A stretch of 44,757 bases of DNA from Pseudoxanthomonas mexicana (GCF_010093385.1 NZ_PDWV01000034.1:1-44757), one strand, 5' to 3'; numbered from the stretch's first letter, positions 25,328 to 35,028 are shown. Notes: generated from the letters alone by a model not told the origin. Made by a program: numbers and translations.

Positions 25328-26533
25328 TTACAGCGATTCGAAGATGCCGGCCGCGCCCATGCCGGTGCCGATGCACATGGTCACCATGCCGTACTTCTTC
25401 TGGTGTCGACGCATGCCGTGCACGATCGTCGCCGTGCGGATCGCGCCGGTCGCCCCCAGCGGGTGACCGAGCGCGATGGCGCCGCCCAGCGGGTTGATCT
25501 TCGACGGGTCCAGTTCGCTGTCGCGGATCACGGCCAGCGCCTGGGCGGCGAAGGCTTCGTTGAGTTCGATCCAGTCCAGCTGGTCCTTGGTCAGGCCGGC
25601 CTGCTTCAGGGCCTTCGGGATCGCGGCGATCGGGCCGATACCCATCACTTCCGGGCGCACGCCGGCGACCGAGAAGCTGACGAAGCGGGCCAGCGGGGTC
25701 AGGCCGTAATCCTTGATGGCCTGCTCCGAGGCCAGCAGCACCCCAGCGGCGCCGTCGCTCATCTGCGACGAGGTGCCGGCGGTGACCGTGCCACCGAACT
25801 GCGGATTGCGGAACACCGTGCGCAGCTTGGCCAAGCCTTCCAGCGAGGTGTCCGCACGCGGCCCCTCATCCTGCTCCACCAGCAGCTTCTTCAGGCGCAC
25901 GGTGTTGCCGGCCAGGTCGGGCTGACGCGAGATGACTTCGTAGGGGCTGATCTCGTCGCGGAATTCACCCGCTGCCTGCGCTGCCAAGGCCTTCTGGTGC
26001 GAGGCGACGGCGAAGGCGTCCTGGTCCTCGCGCGAGACCTTCCATTCCTCGGCGACCTTCTCGGCGGTGATGCCCATGCCGTAGGCGATGGCCACGTGTT
26101 CGTTGTCGAACACGCTGGGCGCCATGGCGATCTTGTTGCCCATCATCGGCACCATCGACATCGATTCGGTGCCGCCGGCCAGCATCAGGTCGGCATGGCC
26201 CAGGCGGATCTGGTCCGCCGCCATCGCCACGGCCTGCAGGCCGGACGAGCAGAAGCGGTTGATGGTCTGCGCGGCGATCGTGTTCGGCAGGCCGGCCAAC
26301 AGCAGGCCGATGCGCGCCACGTTCATGCCTTGCTCGGCTTCCGGCATCGCGCAGCCGATGATGGCGTCGTCGATGCGGTTGACGTCGATGCCGGGGGCCT
26401 GCGCCACGACCGACTTCAGCACGTGCGCCAGCATGTCGTCCGGGCGGGTGTTGCGGAACACGCCCTTGGGCGCCTTGCCGACCGGCGTGCGGGTGGCGGC
26501 GACGATGTAGGCTTCTTGGATCTGCTTGCTCAT
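25328..26533 (-). CDS. fadA: Acetyl-CoA acyltransferase (3-ketoacyl-CoA thiolase)
   Basis: The enzyme cleaves 3-ketoacyl-CoA with CoA in the last step of beta-oxidation. The 401-residue protein has the acyl-enzyme cysteine (NRFCSSGLQAVAMA), the GGTESMS loop, the NEAFAAQALA segment, the His motif GGAIALGHPLGATGA and the second Cys (CIGTGMGAAG). Normal length. It lies 23 bases after the two-domain dehydrogenase on the same strand, and a terminator follows. Cytoplasmic. Confidence 0.95.
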   Translation of the reverse strand: MSKQIQEAYIVAATRTPVGKAPKGVFRNTRPDDMLAHVLKSVVAQAPGIDVNRIDDAIIGCAMPEAEQGMNVARIGLLLAGLPNTIAAQTINRFCSSGLQAVAMAADQIRLGHADLMLAGGTESMSMVPMMGNKIAMAPSVFDNEHVAIAYGMGITAEKVAEEWKVSREDQDAFAVASHQKALAAQAAGEFRDEISPYEVISRQPDLAGNTVRLKKLLVEQDEGPRADTSLEGLAKLRTVFRNPQFGGTVTAGTSSQMSDGAAGVLLASEQAIKDYGLTPLARFVSFSVAGVRPEVMGIGPIAAIPKALKQAGLTKDQLDWIELNEAFAAQALAVIRDSELDPSKINPLGGAIALGHPLGATGAIRTATIVHGMRRHQKKYGMVTMCIGTGMGAAGIFESL

Positions 26534-26556
26534 TTCGATGTGTCCTTGTCCGTCGC

Positions 26557-28929
26557 TTAGTTACGCAGCGGCTTGCCGGTCTTCAGCATGTGCGCGATGC
26601 GGGCCTGGGTCTTTTCCTGCTGCGCCAGTTCGACGAAGTGCTTGCGCTCCAGCTTCAGCAGCCACTCCTCGTCGACCACCGCGCCGCGGTCCACTTCGCC
26701 ACCGCACAGCACGGTGGCGATGCGCACGGCGATCTCGTAGTCGTAGGGGCTGATGAAGCGGCCCTCCAGCATGTTCACCAGCATCATCTTGAAGGTGGCG
26801 ATGCCCACGTCGCCGGCCACCTGGATCCGGCGCGCGGGCAGGGGTGGGCGGTAGCCGGTCTCGGCCAGTGCCAGGGCTTCCTGCTTGGCGATGTGCAGCA
26901 GTTCATAGGCATTGAAGGCGACCTTGTCGCCCGCGCGCATCAGGCCCAGTTCCTTGGCCTCGACCGCGGAGGCCGAGACCTTGGCCATCGCGACCGTTTC
27001 GAAGGTCTTCTTCAGTTCGGCGAACACGTCGCCGCCGGGACCGGCCGCCTGCGAGGCGCGTACCGCGATTTCCTTCAGGCCGCCGCCGGCCGGCAGCAGG
27101 CCCACGCCCGCTTCGACCAGACCGATGTCGCTTTCCAGGTGTGCGATGGTGCGCGCGCTGTGCATCTGGAACTCGCAGCCGCCGCCCAAAGCCAGGCCGC
27201 GCACGGCCGCCACAACGGGGACCAGCGCGTACTTGATGCGCTGGCTGGTGGCCTGGAAGTTGGCGACCATGGCTTCGAACTCGGCGATCCTCCCGGCCTG
27301 CAGCGCGCCCAGCGCGCCGGCCAGATCGGCACCCGCGGAGAATGGCTCCTTCGGTTGCCAGATCCCCAGGCCTTTGAACTTCCGCTCAGCGATGGCGAGG
27401 GCTTCCTGCAGGCCGTCCAGCACAGCGTCAGATACCGTGTGCATCTTGGTCTTGAAGCTGACCACGCCGATCCCGTCGCCGTCGGTCCACAGGCGGACGC
27501 CGTCGTTCTCGAACACGGTCTCGCCCTGCGGGAACGCCTCACCCAGCAGCGGATCCGGGAAGCGCTGGCGCTGGTACACCGGCAGACCCGAGCGCGGCAG
27601 CTTGGCGTTCTTCGCCGGGCTGTAGCTGCCCTCGGTGCCGTGCACGCCCTCGCGGCCATCGAACACCCAGTTGGGCAGCGGCGCGCTGCTCATGGCCTTG
27701 CCGGCCACGATGTCGTCGGCGATCCACTGCGCCACCTGCTTCCAGCCGGCCGCCTGCCAGGTCTCGAACGGACCCAGCGACCAGCCGTAGCCCCAGCGGA
27801 TGGCCAGGTCGACGTCGCGCGCGGTCTCGGCGATGTCGGCCAGGTGGTAGGCGCTGTAGTGGAAGAGGTCGCGGAACACCGCCCACAGGAACTGGGCCTG
27901 CGGGTGCTGGCTCTCGCGCAGCTTCGCGAACTTCTCGGCCGGATTCCTGATCTTCAGGATCTCGACCACCTCCGGCGCCGCGGTGCGGTCGGACGCGCGG
28001 TAGTCCTGCTTCTCCAGGTCGAGGACCACGATGTCCTTGCCGACCTTGCGGAAGATGCCGGCACCGGTCTTCTGGCCCAGCGCGCCCTTGGCGATCAGGG
28101 CTTCCAGCCACTTCGGGGACGTGAAGTAGGCATGCCACGGATCGTCCGGCAGGGTGTCGGCCATCGTCTTGATGACATGGGCCATGGTGTCCAGACCGAC
28201 GACGTCGGAGGTGCGGTAGGTGGCGGACTTCGGGCGGCCGATGAGCGGACCGGTGACCGCGTCCACTTCGTCGAAGCCCAGCTTGAACTCGCCGGTGTGG
28301 TGCGCCGTGGCCAGGATCGAGAACACGCCAATGCGATTGCCGATGAAGTTCGGGGTGTCCTTGGCGTACACCACGCCCTTGCCGAGGGTGGTGGTGAGGA
28401 AGGTCTCGAGGCCTTCCAGCACCGAGGTGTCGGTGGACTTCGCCGGGATCAGCTCGGCCAGGTGCATGTAGCGTGGCGGGTTGAAGAAGTGCACGCCGGA
28501 GAAGCGGTGCCGAAGTTCTTCAGGAAGAACTTCAGCCAACTTATTGATTCCCAATCCAGAAGTGTTACTGGCCAGCACCGCATGCGGAGCGACGTAGGGG
28601 GCGATCTTCCGGTACAGGTCCTGCTTCCAGTCCATCCTTTCCGCGATGGCCTCGATGATCAGGTCGCAGCCCCTCAGGTGCTCAAGCCCCGTCTCGTAGT
28701 TGGCCGGCGTGATCGCTTCGGCCAGCGACTTGCTGGCCAGCGGAGCAGGGCTGAGCTTGGCCAGATTGGCGATGGCCTTGTGCACGATGCCATCCGGATG
28801 CCCCTCTTTGGCGGGCAGATCGAACAGCACCGTATCGACACCGGCGTTGGTCAGGTGCGCCGCGATCTGCGCGCCCATCACACCGGCGCCCAGCACGGCC
28901 GCCTTGCGTACAAGCAATGGATTGGACAT
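26557..28929 (-). CDS. 3-hydroxyacyl-CoA dehydrogenase / enoyl-CoA hydratase
   Basis: This 790-residue bifunctional beta-oxidation protein has the dehydrogenase half first: an NAD site (KAAVLGAGVMGAQIAAHLTNAG), SNTSGLGINKL and HFFNPPRYMHLAEL, then a crotonase half with the oxyanion region (VRGLALGGGCEF) and the Glu motif VEAGVGLLPAGGG. This order is as in Bacillus FadN, not as in E. coli FadB, where the hydratase comes first. ATG 28929 is chosen because an AAGGA ribosome site precedes it; ATG 28962 would overlap the regulator stop and lacks a ribosome site. It lies between the TetR gene and fadA in one operon. Confidence 0.94.
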   Translation of the reverse strand: MSNPLLVRKAAVLGAGVMGAQIAAHLTNAGVDTVLFDLPAKEGHPDGIVHKAIANLAKLSPAPLASKSLAEAITPANYETGLEHLRGCDLIIEAIAERMDWKQDLYRKIAPYVAPHAVLASNTSGLGINKLAEVLPEELRHRFSGVHFFNPPRYMHLAELIPAKSTDTSVLEGLETFLTTTLGKGVVYAKDTPNFIGNRIGVFSILATAHHTGEFKLGFDEVDAVTGPLIGRPKSATYRTSDVVGLDTMAHVIKTMADTLPDDPWHAYFTSPKWLEALIAKGALGQKTGAGIFRKVGKDIVVLDLEKQDYRASDRTAAPEVVEILKIRNPAEKFAKLRESQHPQAQFLWAVFRDLFHYSAYHLADIAETARDVDLAIRWGYGWSLGPFETWQAAGWKQVAQWIADDIVAGKAMSSAPLPNWVFDGREGVHGTEGSYSPAKNAKLPRSGLPVYQRQRFPDPLLGEAFPQGETVFENDGVRLWTDGDGIGVVSFKTKMHTVSDAVLDGLQEALAIAERKFKGLGIWQPKEPFSAGADLAGALGALQAGRIAEFEAMVANFQATSQRIKYALVPVVAAVRGLALGGGCEFQMHSARTIAHLESDIGLVEAGVGLLPAGGGLKEIAVRASQAAGPGGDVFAELKKTFETVAMAKVSASAVEAKELGLMRAGDKVAFNAYELLHIAKQEALALAETGYRPPLPARRIQVAGDVGIATFKMMLVNMLEGRFISPYDYEIAVRIATVLCGGEVDRGAVVDEEWLLKLERKHFVELAQQEKTQARIAHMLKTGKPLRN

Positions 28930-28954
28930 GGAATTTCCTTGAATGGCAGGGGTT

Positions 28955-29584
28955 TCAGACATGGTCGGCGCGCAGGCCGGCCTCGGCGAAGCGGATCAGT
29001 TCACGGGCGGCACGCTCACGGTGCGCAGCCTCCGTGACACCCGGGGGGCGCTTGATCAGGCCGAAGTCGGCCATGGCGTAGGTCAGGGCGCCGGAGAAGA
29101 AGTCCAGCCGCCAGTAGAGCTCCTCCTTGCTCAGGCCCGGCACGCAGCCGGCAATGGCCTTGCCGAACTCGCGCAACACGTGCCCGTAGTGGTCGGACAG
29201 GAACTTGCGCAGCCCGTCATTCTTCTCGGCGTAGGCGCGGGCGATGACCCGGACGAAGGCACCGCCACCATGGCGGTCCTGGGCCAGGGCGAGGGCGGGC
29301 TCGACGAAGGCGGCCAGGATCGGCTCCAGCTGCCCCGGGCGCTGAGCCAGCGCCTTCTCGAGCAGGGACAGGCGGGCAGCGGTCATGTCGTCCATACGGC
29401 GGCGGAACACCTCGTTGACCAGGTTTTCCTTGCTGCCGAAGTGGTAGTTGACGGCGGCGATGTTCACATCCGCCCGGCTGGTGACCTGGCGCAGCGACCT
29501 GCCGGCGAACCCGTGCTGGGCGAACAGCTCTTCGGCAGCCCCCAGGATGCGCTCCTTGGTGGAGAAATGCGTGGTGTTGCCCAT
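28955..29584 (-). CDS. TetR-family regulator of the fatty-acid operon, PsrA-like
   Basis: This 209-residue TetR/AcrR repressor has the N-terminal helix-turn-helix (RILGAAEELFAQHGFAGRS, then VNIAAVNYHFGSKENLV) and an alpha-helical ligand domain (RLDFFSGALTYAMADF). Being first in an operon with beta-oxidation genes suggests a PsrA-type regulator that senses acyl-CoA or fatty acid. A strong GGAGG precedes ATG 29584. A 20-bp palindrome starts 17 bases before the start. The dehydrogenase follows 25 bases after the stop. Confidence 0.92.
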   Translation of the reverse strand: MGNTTHFSTKERILGAAEELFAQHGFAGRSLRQVTSRADVNIAAVNYHFGSKENLVNEVFRRRMDDMTAARLSLLEKALAQRPGQLEPILAAFVEPALALAQDRHGGGAFVRVIARAYAEKNDGLRKFLSDHYGHVLREFGKAIAGCVPGLSKEELYWRLDFFSGALTYAMADFGLIKRPPGVTEAAHRERAARELIRFAEAGLRADHV

Positions 29585-29600
29585 GGCCCCTCCGGGACTG

Positions 29601-29620
29601 AATCAAACGCTTGTTTGATT
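29601..29620. promoter_or_regulatory. PsrA-type operator (palindrome)
   Basis: AATCAAAC (29601-29608) and GTTTGATT (29613-29620) form a perfect inverted repeat with a 4-base spacer. The core CAAAC-N4-GTTTG fits the G/CAAAC(N2-4)GTTTG/C pattern described for Pseudomonas PsrA. It lies just before the TetR gene, where binding would block the operon's own promoter. Confidence 0.75.
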
Positions 29621-29702
29621 GATTTTCCGTCGGCCGGCGGGCGCTGTCATGCTGCAGAGCAGCATTCAGCGAAATCCTGCTGCACTGCGGCGCCGGATGC
29701 TT

Positions 29703-29754
29703 TAGAATCTCGCTACGCTTTCTGGTCTAAGTCCGCGTTTCGACGCGGGTTTTT
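29703..29754 (+). promoter_or_regulatory. ndk leader: candidate -10 and a terminator-like hairpin
   Basis: TAGAAT (29703-29708) is a good -10 candidate, with a weak -35. About 25 bases later CCGCGT (29733-29738), TTCG and ACGCGG (29743-29748) form a tetraloop hairpin followed by GTTTTT. The ndk start is 48 bases further. A terminator inside the leader could attenuate ndk or end a short RNA; it could also simply insulate the region. Confidence 0.5.
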
Positions 29755-29802
29755 CATGTTAACCTCGGGTCTTCAGTGGCCCGCCCAACGGAGAAAATCC
29801 CC

Positions 29803-30228
29803 ATGGCGCTGGAGCGCACCCTGTCGATCGTCAAGCCCGATGCCGTTGCCAAGAACGTCATCGGCGAAATCTATGCCCGTTTCGAAAAGAACGGCCTGAA
29901 GATCGTCGCCTCGAAGATGAAGCACCTGTCGCGTCGTGAAGCGGAAGGCTTCTACGCTGTTCACCGCGAACGTCCGTTCTTCAACGCGCTGGTCGAATTC
30001 ATGATCTCCGGCCCGGTCGCGATCCAGGTGCTGGAAGGCGAGAACGCCGTGCTGAAGCATCGCGAGATCCTCGGCGCCACCAATCCGAAGGATGCCGCGC
30101 CGGGCACGATCCGCGCCGACTTCGCCGATTCCATCGACGCCAACGCTGCGCACGGTTCGGATTCGGTCGAGAACGCGAACACCGAGATCGCGTACTTCTT
30201 CGCCGCCACCGAAGTGTTCTCGCGCTGA
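29803..30228 (+). CDS. ndk: Nucleoside diphosphate kinase
   Basis: The enzyme transfers phosphate from ATP to other NDPs and so balances the nucleotide pool. The 141-residue protein starts [19 protein letters not shown] and has the active-site His in the conserved [16 protein letters not shown]. Normal length. A GGAG lies ten bases before ATG 29803. It heads the ndk-rlmN-pilF-rodZ-yfgM-bamB cluster, an order conserved in gammaproteobacteria. Cytoplasmic. Confidence 0.97.
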   Translation: MALERTLSIVKPDAVAKNVIGEIYARFEKNGLKIVASKMKHLSRREAEGFYAVHRERPFFNALVEFMISGPVAIQVLEGENAVLKHREILGATNPKDAAPGTIRADFADSIDANAAHGSDSVENANTEIAYFFAATEVFSR

Positions 30229-30239
30229 ATGATCGCGTG

Positions 30240-31463
30240 ATGAGCAGCCACGAACTGCCGCCGATCGAATTGAAGCTGGCCACGGACGCTCCGTCCGTGG
30301 CCGTCGGCGCGCCCGTGTCTGCGAAGCAGAACCTGATGGACCTGGACCGCGAGGGTCTGGAACATTTCTTCATCGAGAAACTCGGCGAACAGAAGTTCCG
30401 CGCCCACCAGGTGATGAAGTGGATCCACCACCGCTACGTCACCGATTTCGACCAGATGACCGATCTGGGCAAGAACCTGCGCGCCAAACTGCAGGAACAC
30501 GCCGAAGTCGTCGTGCCGCAGGTGGTGTTCGACAAGCCCTCCGCCGATGGCACCCACAAGTGGCTGCTCGGCATGGGCGTGGACGGCAAGAATGCCGTCG
30601 AAACCGTCTATATCCCCGACAAGAGCCGCGGGACGCTGGGCGTGTCGTCGCAGGTGGGCTGTGGCCTCAACTGCACGTTCTGCTCTACCGCCACGCAGGG
30701 CTTCAACCGCAACCTGACCACTGCCGAGATCATCGGCCAGGTCTGGGTGACGGCACGCCATTTGGGCAACGTGCCTGCGCAGAACCGTCGCCTCACCACC
30801 GTGGTGATGATGGGCATGGGCGAGCCGCTGTTGAATTTCGACAACGTCGTGCGCGCGATGAACATCATGCGCGACGATCTTGGCTACGGCCTGGCCAGCA
30901 AGCGCGTCACGCTCTCGACGTCCGGACTGGTGCCGATGATCGATCGCCTGTCCACCGAGACCGACGTGTCGCTGGCCGTCTCGCTGCATGCGCCCAACGA
31001 TGCGCTGCGCGAACAGCTGGTGCCGCTCAACAGGAAGTATCCGATCGCCGAATTGATGGCCTCGTGCGTGCGCTACCTGCGCGCGAACAAGAAGCGCGAT
31101 TCGGTGACGTTCGAATACACGCTGATGAAGGGCGTCAACGACCAGCCCGAACACGCGCGGCAGCTCGCCCAGCTGATGCGCAAGTTCAGCAATGCCGCGC
31201 AACTGAAGGACGCCGGCAAGGTCAACCTGATTCCGTTCAACCCGTTCCCCGGCACGCGCTACGAGCGGGCGCCGGAAGAGGACATCCGCGCCTTCCAGAA
31301 GCTGCTGCTCGACGCTCATGTGCTGACGATGGTCCGCCGCACCCGGGGCGACGACATCGATGCCGCCTGCGGTCAGCTGAAGGGGGAGGTGATGGCCCGC
31401 ACCCGCCGTCAGGCCGAGTTCCGCCGGCAACTGCAGGAACAGGGCATCGACGATGCGGCATAA
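30240..31463 (+). CDS. rlmN: Dual-specificity 23S rRNA/tRNA adenine-C2 methyltransferase
   Basis: This radical-SAM enzyme methylates A2503 of 23S rRNA and A37 of several tRNAs. The 407-residue protein has the CxxxCxxC iron-sulfur motif (CGLNCTFC, about residues 141-148), [14 protein letters not shown], and the C-terminal methyl-carrying cysteine in [15 protein letters not shown] 30240 is chosen; a GTG directly before it adds one residue. The stop overlaps the pilF start by 11 bases. Confidence 0.96.
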   Translation: MSSHELPPIELKLATDAPSVAVGAPVSAKQNLMDLDREGLEHFFIEKLGEQKFRAHQVMKWIHHRYVTDFDQMTDLGKNLRAKLQEHAEVVVPQVVFDKPSADGTHKWLLGMGVDGKNAVETVYIPDKSRGTLGVSSQVGCGLNCTFCSTATQGFNRNLTTAEIIGQVWVTARHLGNVPAQNRRLTTVVMMGMGEPLLNFDNVVRAMNIMRDDLGYGLASKRVTLSTSGLVPMIDRLSTETDVSLAVSLHAPNDALREQLVPLNRKYPIAELMASCVRYLRANKKRDSVTFEYTLMKGVNDQPEHARQLAQLMRKFSNAAQLKDAGKVNLIPFNPFPGTRYERAPEEDIRAFQKLLLDAHVLTMVRRTRGDDIDAACGQLKGEVMARTRRQAEFRRQLQEQGIDDAA

Positions 31464-32268
31464 GGCGCTCTGCCTGCTGCTGGTTCCCCTCCTGCTGGCG
31501 ACCGCCTGCAGCCGTTTGACCTTCGTCCGCCCCAAGATGGAGCGCAAGGACGGCGAGCAGATCGCACAGGACTATTCCGTCAAGGACAGTCCCGAAGTGA
31601 AGCGGCGCCAGTCCGTGCAGATGATGGTGTCCCGTTCGGTACAGCGCCTGCAGGCCGGCGATCTGGAGACGGCGGAGAAGGAGGCGCGCGCGGCCCTGAA
31701 GCTGGCGCCGGATTCGGCGGATGCGGAAACCCTGCTGGCCGTCGTCGCCGACCGTCGTGGGCAGTCCGAGCAGGCCGGGCAGCACTATCGGCGGGCGGGG
31801 GAGCTGGCGCCCGCCCAGGGCGCGATGCAGAACAACTACGGTACCTGGCTGTGTGCCAACGGCTTCCAGGCCGAATCCCTGGTCTGGTTCGACCGGGCGA
31901 TGCAGGCGCCTGGCTATGGCACGCCGGAGGTGGCGCAGGCCAATGCCGGCAACTGTGCCTTGGGTACCGGACAGCTGGAGCGTGCCGAACGCGATCTGCG
32001 GCAGGCGCTGTCGCGCGATCCGTCCAGCGCGACTGCATTGGGCGCCATGGCCGAGCTGGAGTTCCGCCGTCAGCAGTACCTGCCGGCGCGCGCTTTCATC
32101 GAACGGAGGCTGGCGGCGGGACCAGCCTCCGTCGCAGTGTTGAAACTCGCATCACAGATCGAGGAAAGACTCGGCGACAAGGCCGCTGCCAGTCGATATG
32201 TTCAGCGCATTCGGGCGGAGTTCCCTGACGCGAGGGACGTCACAACCGGGGGAAATGCAGGGCCATGA
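31453..32268 (+). CDS. pilF: Type IV pilus biogenesis lipoprotein, TPR
   Basis: PilF/PilW is an outer-membrane lipoprotein that pilots PilQ secretin assembly. The 271-residue protein has a lipoprotein signal ([15 protein letters not shown]) and about six TPR units (for example [20 protein letters not shown] and [20 protein letters not shown]). ATG 31453 lies inside the end of rlmN. The stop overlaps the rodZ start. Other pilus genes are not in the window. Confidence 0.88.
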   Translation: MRHKALCLLLVPLLLATACSRLTFVRPKMERKDGEQIAQDYSVKDSPEVKRRQSVQMMVSRSVQRLQAGDLETAEKEARAALKLAPDSADAETLLAVVADRRGQSEQAGQHYRRAGELAPAQGAMQNNYGTWLCANGFQAESLVWFDRAMQAPGYGTPEVAQANAGNCALGTGQLERAERDLRQALSRDPSSATALGAMAELEFRRQQYLPARAFIERRLAAGPASVAVLKLASQIEERLGDKAAASRYVQRIRAEFPDARDVTTGGNAGP

Positions 32269-33083
32269 TGGATTCGGTAGGTGGGGGCATGTCGCCGCCG
32301 CAGGGGTGCGGTGAGGCGCTGCGGTCGGCGCGTGAGCAGTCCGGCCTGTCGTTGCAGGACGTCAGCCAGCGGCTGAAGATGCCGGTCAGGGTGCTGCAGG
32401 CGCTCGAGGCCGGGCAGTGGGACCAGTCCGGCGGCGCGGTATTCGTTCGCGGGCAGCTGCGCAGTTATGGGCGGCTCCTCAAGCTGGACGTGGAGCCGTT
32501 CCTGGCGCAATCGGAAGCGGTCGTGGCTCCCCCTGCGGTGCTGGTCAGCCACAGCCATACGCCGCGGTTGCAGTACGTCTTCGAAAGCTTCAAGCGTCGC
32601 GCGGTCTATGTCGTCCTGACGCTGGTGATCGCCACGCCGGTATGGATGGCGCTGCGATCTTCTGCGGACCCGGCCCCCGAGCCCGCGATGGCATCGCTCG
32701 ACGTCGTGCCCGCCGCGTCGATGGCCACACGGCAGGGTTCGAATTCGTCGCGCCCCTCCGGTCGTGCGCCTGCGGCGCCCTACGTGGCATCGATGGCACC
32801 CGTCCCGCGGGCGACGACGCCTTGGCTGTCGCTGTCGTTCAAGGGCGACAGCTGGGTCGAGGTCGACGCACCCGACGGTCGCAAGGTCGAGCACGCGCGG
32901 CTGCGCGCAGGCGATGAGAGCCGTTATGCGGCCGGTGAAGTCGGTCGCATCAAGTTGGGCGATGCGACGGCGGTCGAGGTTCAGCAAGCGGGTAGTACGG
33001 TGGACTTGGCGCCGTATCAGCGAGCGAACGTTGCGCGCTTTACGGTATCCTCTGAGGGTTCCCTAGCGCCGGTCGGTGACTGA
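32265..33083 (+). CDS. rodZ: RodZ-like cytoskeletal membrane protein
   Basis: RodZ links MreB to the membrane and helps keep rod shape. The 272-residue protein has an N-terminal Xre-type helix-turn-helix (ALRSAREQSGLSLQDVSQRL, then MPVRVLQALEAGQWDQ), one membrane helix (VYVVLTLVIATPVWMAL), a Ser/Ala/Pro-rich linker and a C-terminal DUF4115 periplasmic domain (LSLSFKGDSWVEVDAPDGR). ATG 32265 overlaps the pilF stop; ATG 32268 follows at once. A 16-bp perfect GC palindrome (33082-33097) overlaps its stop. Confidence 0.9.
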   Translation: MMDSVGGGMSPPQGCGEALRSAREQSGLSLQDVSQRLKMPVRVLQALEAGQWDQSGGAVFVRGQLRSYGRLLKLDVEPFLAQSEAVVAPPAVLVSHSHTPRLQYVFESFKRRAVYVVLTLVIATPVWMALRSSADPAPEPAMASLDVVPAASMATRQGSNSSRPSGRAPAAPYVASMAPVPRATTPWLSLSFKGDSWVEVDAPDGRKVEHARLRAGDESRYAAGEVGRIKLGDATAVEVQQAGSTVDLAPYQRANVARFTVSSEGSLAPVGD

Positions 33084-33142
33084 CCCGCGCGCGGGTCTGT
33101 CCACCTAGACCAAGACCCTGCCGAGACGGGGCAAGAGAGCGC

Positions 33143-33778
33143 ATGGCGATTGACGATCTGCTCGACGAGCACGAACAAAGCGAACGTGTCCGCAGCTGGC
33201 TGAGGAACAACGGTGCCGGCCTGCTGGGCGGCGTGGCCCTGGGTCTGGCGGTGATCCTCGGCTGGCAGTGGTGGCAGAAGAACCAGGCCGGCAAGAAGGA
33301 ACAGGCCTACCAGGAGTACCAGACGGCCGTAGAGGGGCTGGCCAAGGGCGACCTGAAGCAGGCGAAGGCGGCGGTGGATGCGCTGTCAAAGAATGATGCG
33401 CTGTATGCCGATACCGCAGGCCTCCAGCTGGCCAAGGCGCAGGTCCAGGCGGGCGAGCGTGACGCCGCCATCGCCACCTTGCGCGCCCTGACGCCCGACG
33501 ACGCGTTGCGTCCGCTGATCAACCTGCGCCTGGCGCGCCTGCTGATCGATGCCGGCAAGCACGACGAAGCCCTGAAACTGCTCGACGCGGCCGACGATGC
33601 GTCCAGCCTTGAAGTGCGCGGCGATGCGCTGCTTGCCACCGGCAAGGCGAAGGAGGCCCAAGAGGCCTACACGCGTGCGCTCACCACGCTGGATGCGGTG
33701 TCCCCGCAGCGCCGGCTGGTCGAGCTTAAGCTGATCCACGCCGGCGGCACGCCGCCCAAGACCGGGGGTGCGGCATGA
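33143..33778 (+). CDS. yfgM: YfgM-like inner-membrane TPR protein
   Basis: YfgM (AncA) is a single-pass membrane protein with a periplasmic TPR domain, associated with the SecYEG translocon and PpiD. The 211-residue protein begins with the cytoplasmic DDLLDEHEQSERVRSWLRNN, then one helix (LLGGVALGLAVILGWQWW) and tandem TPR units. Normal length. Its stop overlaps the bamB start (ATGATG, 33775-33780), an arrangement as in E. coli. Confidence 0.93.
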   Translation: MAIDDLLDEHEQSERVRSWLRNNGAGLLGGVALGLAVILGWQWWQKNQAGKKEQAYQEYQTAVEGLAKGDLKQAKAAVDALSKNDALYADTAGLQLAKAQVQAGERDAAIATLRALTPDDALRPLINLRLARLLIDAGKHDEALKLLDAADDASSLEVRGDALLATGKAKEAQEAYTRALTTLDAVSPQRRLVELKLIHAGGTPPKTGGAA

Positions 33779-34959
33779 TGCGTGCCCATCCTGTGGCGTC
33801 CCGCGTCCTGGTGGCCGCATTGCTGGTAGGGGCACTGGGCGGCTGCAGCACGATCAAGGGGTGGTTCGGCGGCAAGAAGGCGGACGAGAAGCCGACCGAG
33901 CCTGCCGAACTGATCGACATCACGCCGACGGTGTCGGTGGCGAAGCTCTGGAGCGCCAACGCAGGCAAGGGCGAGGGTCGCCTGGGCCTGCAACAGACGC
34001 CCGTCGTCGATGGCGGGCGCGTGTACGCGGCGGCGGTCGAGGGCGGGGTGCGCGCCTTCGATCTGCAGACGGGCAAGCAGGTCTGGCAGTACAAGTCCGA
34101 TCTCCGCTTCTCCGGTGGCCCCGGTGCCGGGCAGGGACTGGTGGTGGTGGGTACGCTCGATGGCCAGGTGGTCGCCCTGGATGCGGCCACCGGCACGGAG
34201 AAATGGCAGGCCAAGGTGCCCAACGAGGTCGTTGCGGCGCCGACGGTAGGCCCCGAGAACGTCTTCGTGCGCAGCAACGATGGGCGCGTTACCGCGTTCA
34301 GCAACGCCACCGGCGAGCGCCGCTGGTTCTGGACCAACGAACTGCCCAGCCTGACCGTGCGCGGCAATGCGCCCGTGCTGGTCGGTCCCGGCGTCCTGGT
34401 CGTGGGCAGCGACGACGGTACCCTGACCGCGCTGTCCGCCAATGACGGACGCGAGATGTGGACCCAGGCCGTCGGCACGCCCGAAGGCCGCAGCGAACTG
34501 GAGCGCATGGCCGACGTCGATGGCGCGCCGGTACTGGAAGGCACCACGGTGTACGCCACCAGCTTCAAGAAGGAGACCGTGGCCATCGAGGGTCCCTCCG
34601 GGCGCCCCCTGTGGACGCGCGACAACGGCGGCGCCGGCGGGCTGGCGGTGACCAGCGGCGCGGTGCTGGGGTCCGACCCCGCGGGTACCGTGTGGGCGCT
34701 GGACAAATACAGCGGTGGCGCGCTGTGGTCGAACACGACGCTGGCACGCCGCTCGCTGACCGCACCCACGGTCCATGGGGACTACGCCGTGGTGGGCGAC
34801 TACGACGGCTACCTGCACTGGATGAAGACGGATAACGGCGAGGTGGTGGCGCGCGCGCGCGTCGGCGGCAAGGCCGTGCGCGGCAAGCCGGTCGTGGCCG
34901 ACGGCATCCTGCTGGTGCAGGACGTGGAGGGCGGGCTGACCGCATTCGGCTTCAAGTGA
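33775..34959 (+). CDS. bamB: Outer membrane protein assembly factor BamB
   Basis: BamB is the beta-propeller lipoprotein of the BAM complex that inserts outer-membrane proteins. The 394-residue protein has a lipobox (LGGCSTIKG) and repeated PQQ-like blades ([40 protein letters not shown]). Normal length. Overlap with yfgM places both in one operon. Two hairpins follow the stop, so der is separated. Confidence 0.95.
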   Translation: MMRAHPVASRVLVAALLVGALGGCSTIKGWFGGKKADEKPTEPAELIDITPTVSVAKLWSANAGKGEGRLGLQQTPVVDGGRVYAAAVEGGVRAFDLQTGKQVWQYKSDLRFSGGPGAGQGLVVVGTLDGQVVALDAATGTEKWQAKVPNEVVAAPTVGPENVFVRSNDGRVTAFSNATGERRWFWTNELPSLTVRGNAPVLVGPGVLVVGSDDGTLTALSANDGREMWTQAVGTPEGRSELERMADVDGAPVLEGTTVYATSFKKETVAIEGPSGRPLWTRDNGGAGGLAVTSGAVLGSDPAGTVWALDKYSGGALWSNTTLARRSLTAPTVHGDYAVVGDYDGYLHWMKTDNGEVVARARVGGKAVRGKPVVADGILLVQDVEGGLTAFGFK

Positions 34960-34968
34960 GCCTGCGGT

Positions 34969-34989
34969 GGGAGCGGCCCTGCCGCTCCC
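34969..34989 (+). other. Hairpin after bamB
   Basis: GGGAGCGG (34969-34976) pairs with CCGCTCCC (34982-34989). No T tract follows. It precedes a true terminator by 15 bases. Confidence 0.5.
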
Positions 34990-35003
34990 ATGCCGTTACC
35001 CCG

Positions 35004-35028
35004 AAAGGGCCGCCATGCGGCCCTTTTT
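35004..35028 (+). terminator. Terminator between bamB and der
   Basis: A perfect 10-bp stem (35004-35013 with 35017-35026, loop CAT) runs into a T tract. It should end the ndk-bamB transcript; der must then start from its own promoter in 35030-35144, which I could not place. Confidence 0.9.

Noticed and set aside
26590-29037. An 815-codon plus-strand open frame over the beta-oxidation gene
   Set aside because: The antisense strand encodes a clear two-domain enzyme with all motifs; this frame has none.
32265-33083. The RodZ gene as an ordinary Xre phage-type repressor
   Set aside because: The membrane helix, Pro/Ser linker, DUF4115 end and place after pilF all fit RodZ.
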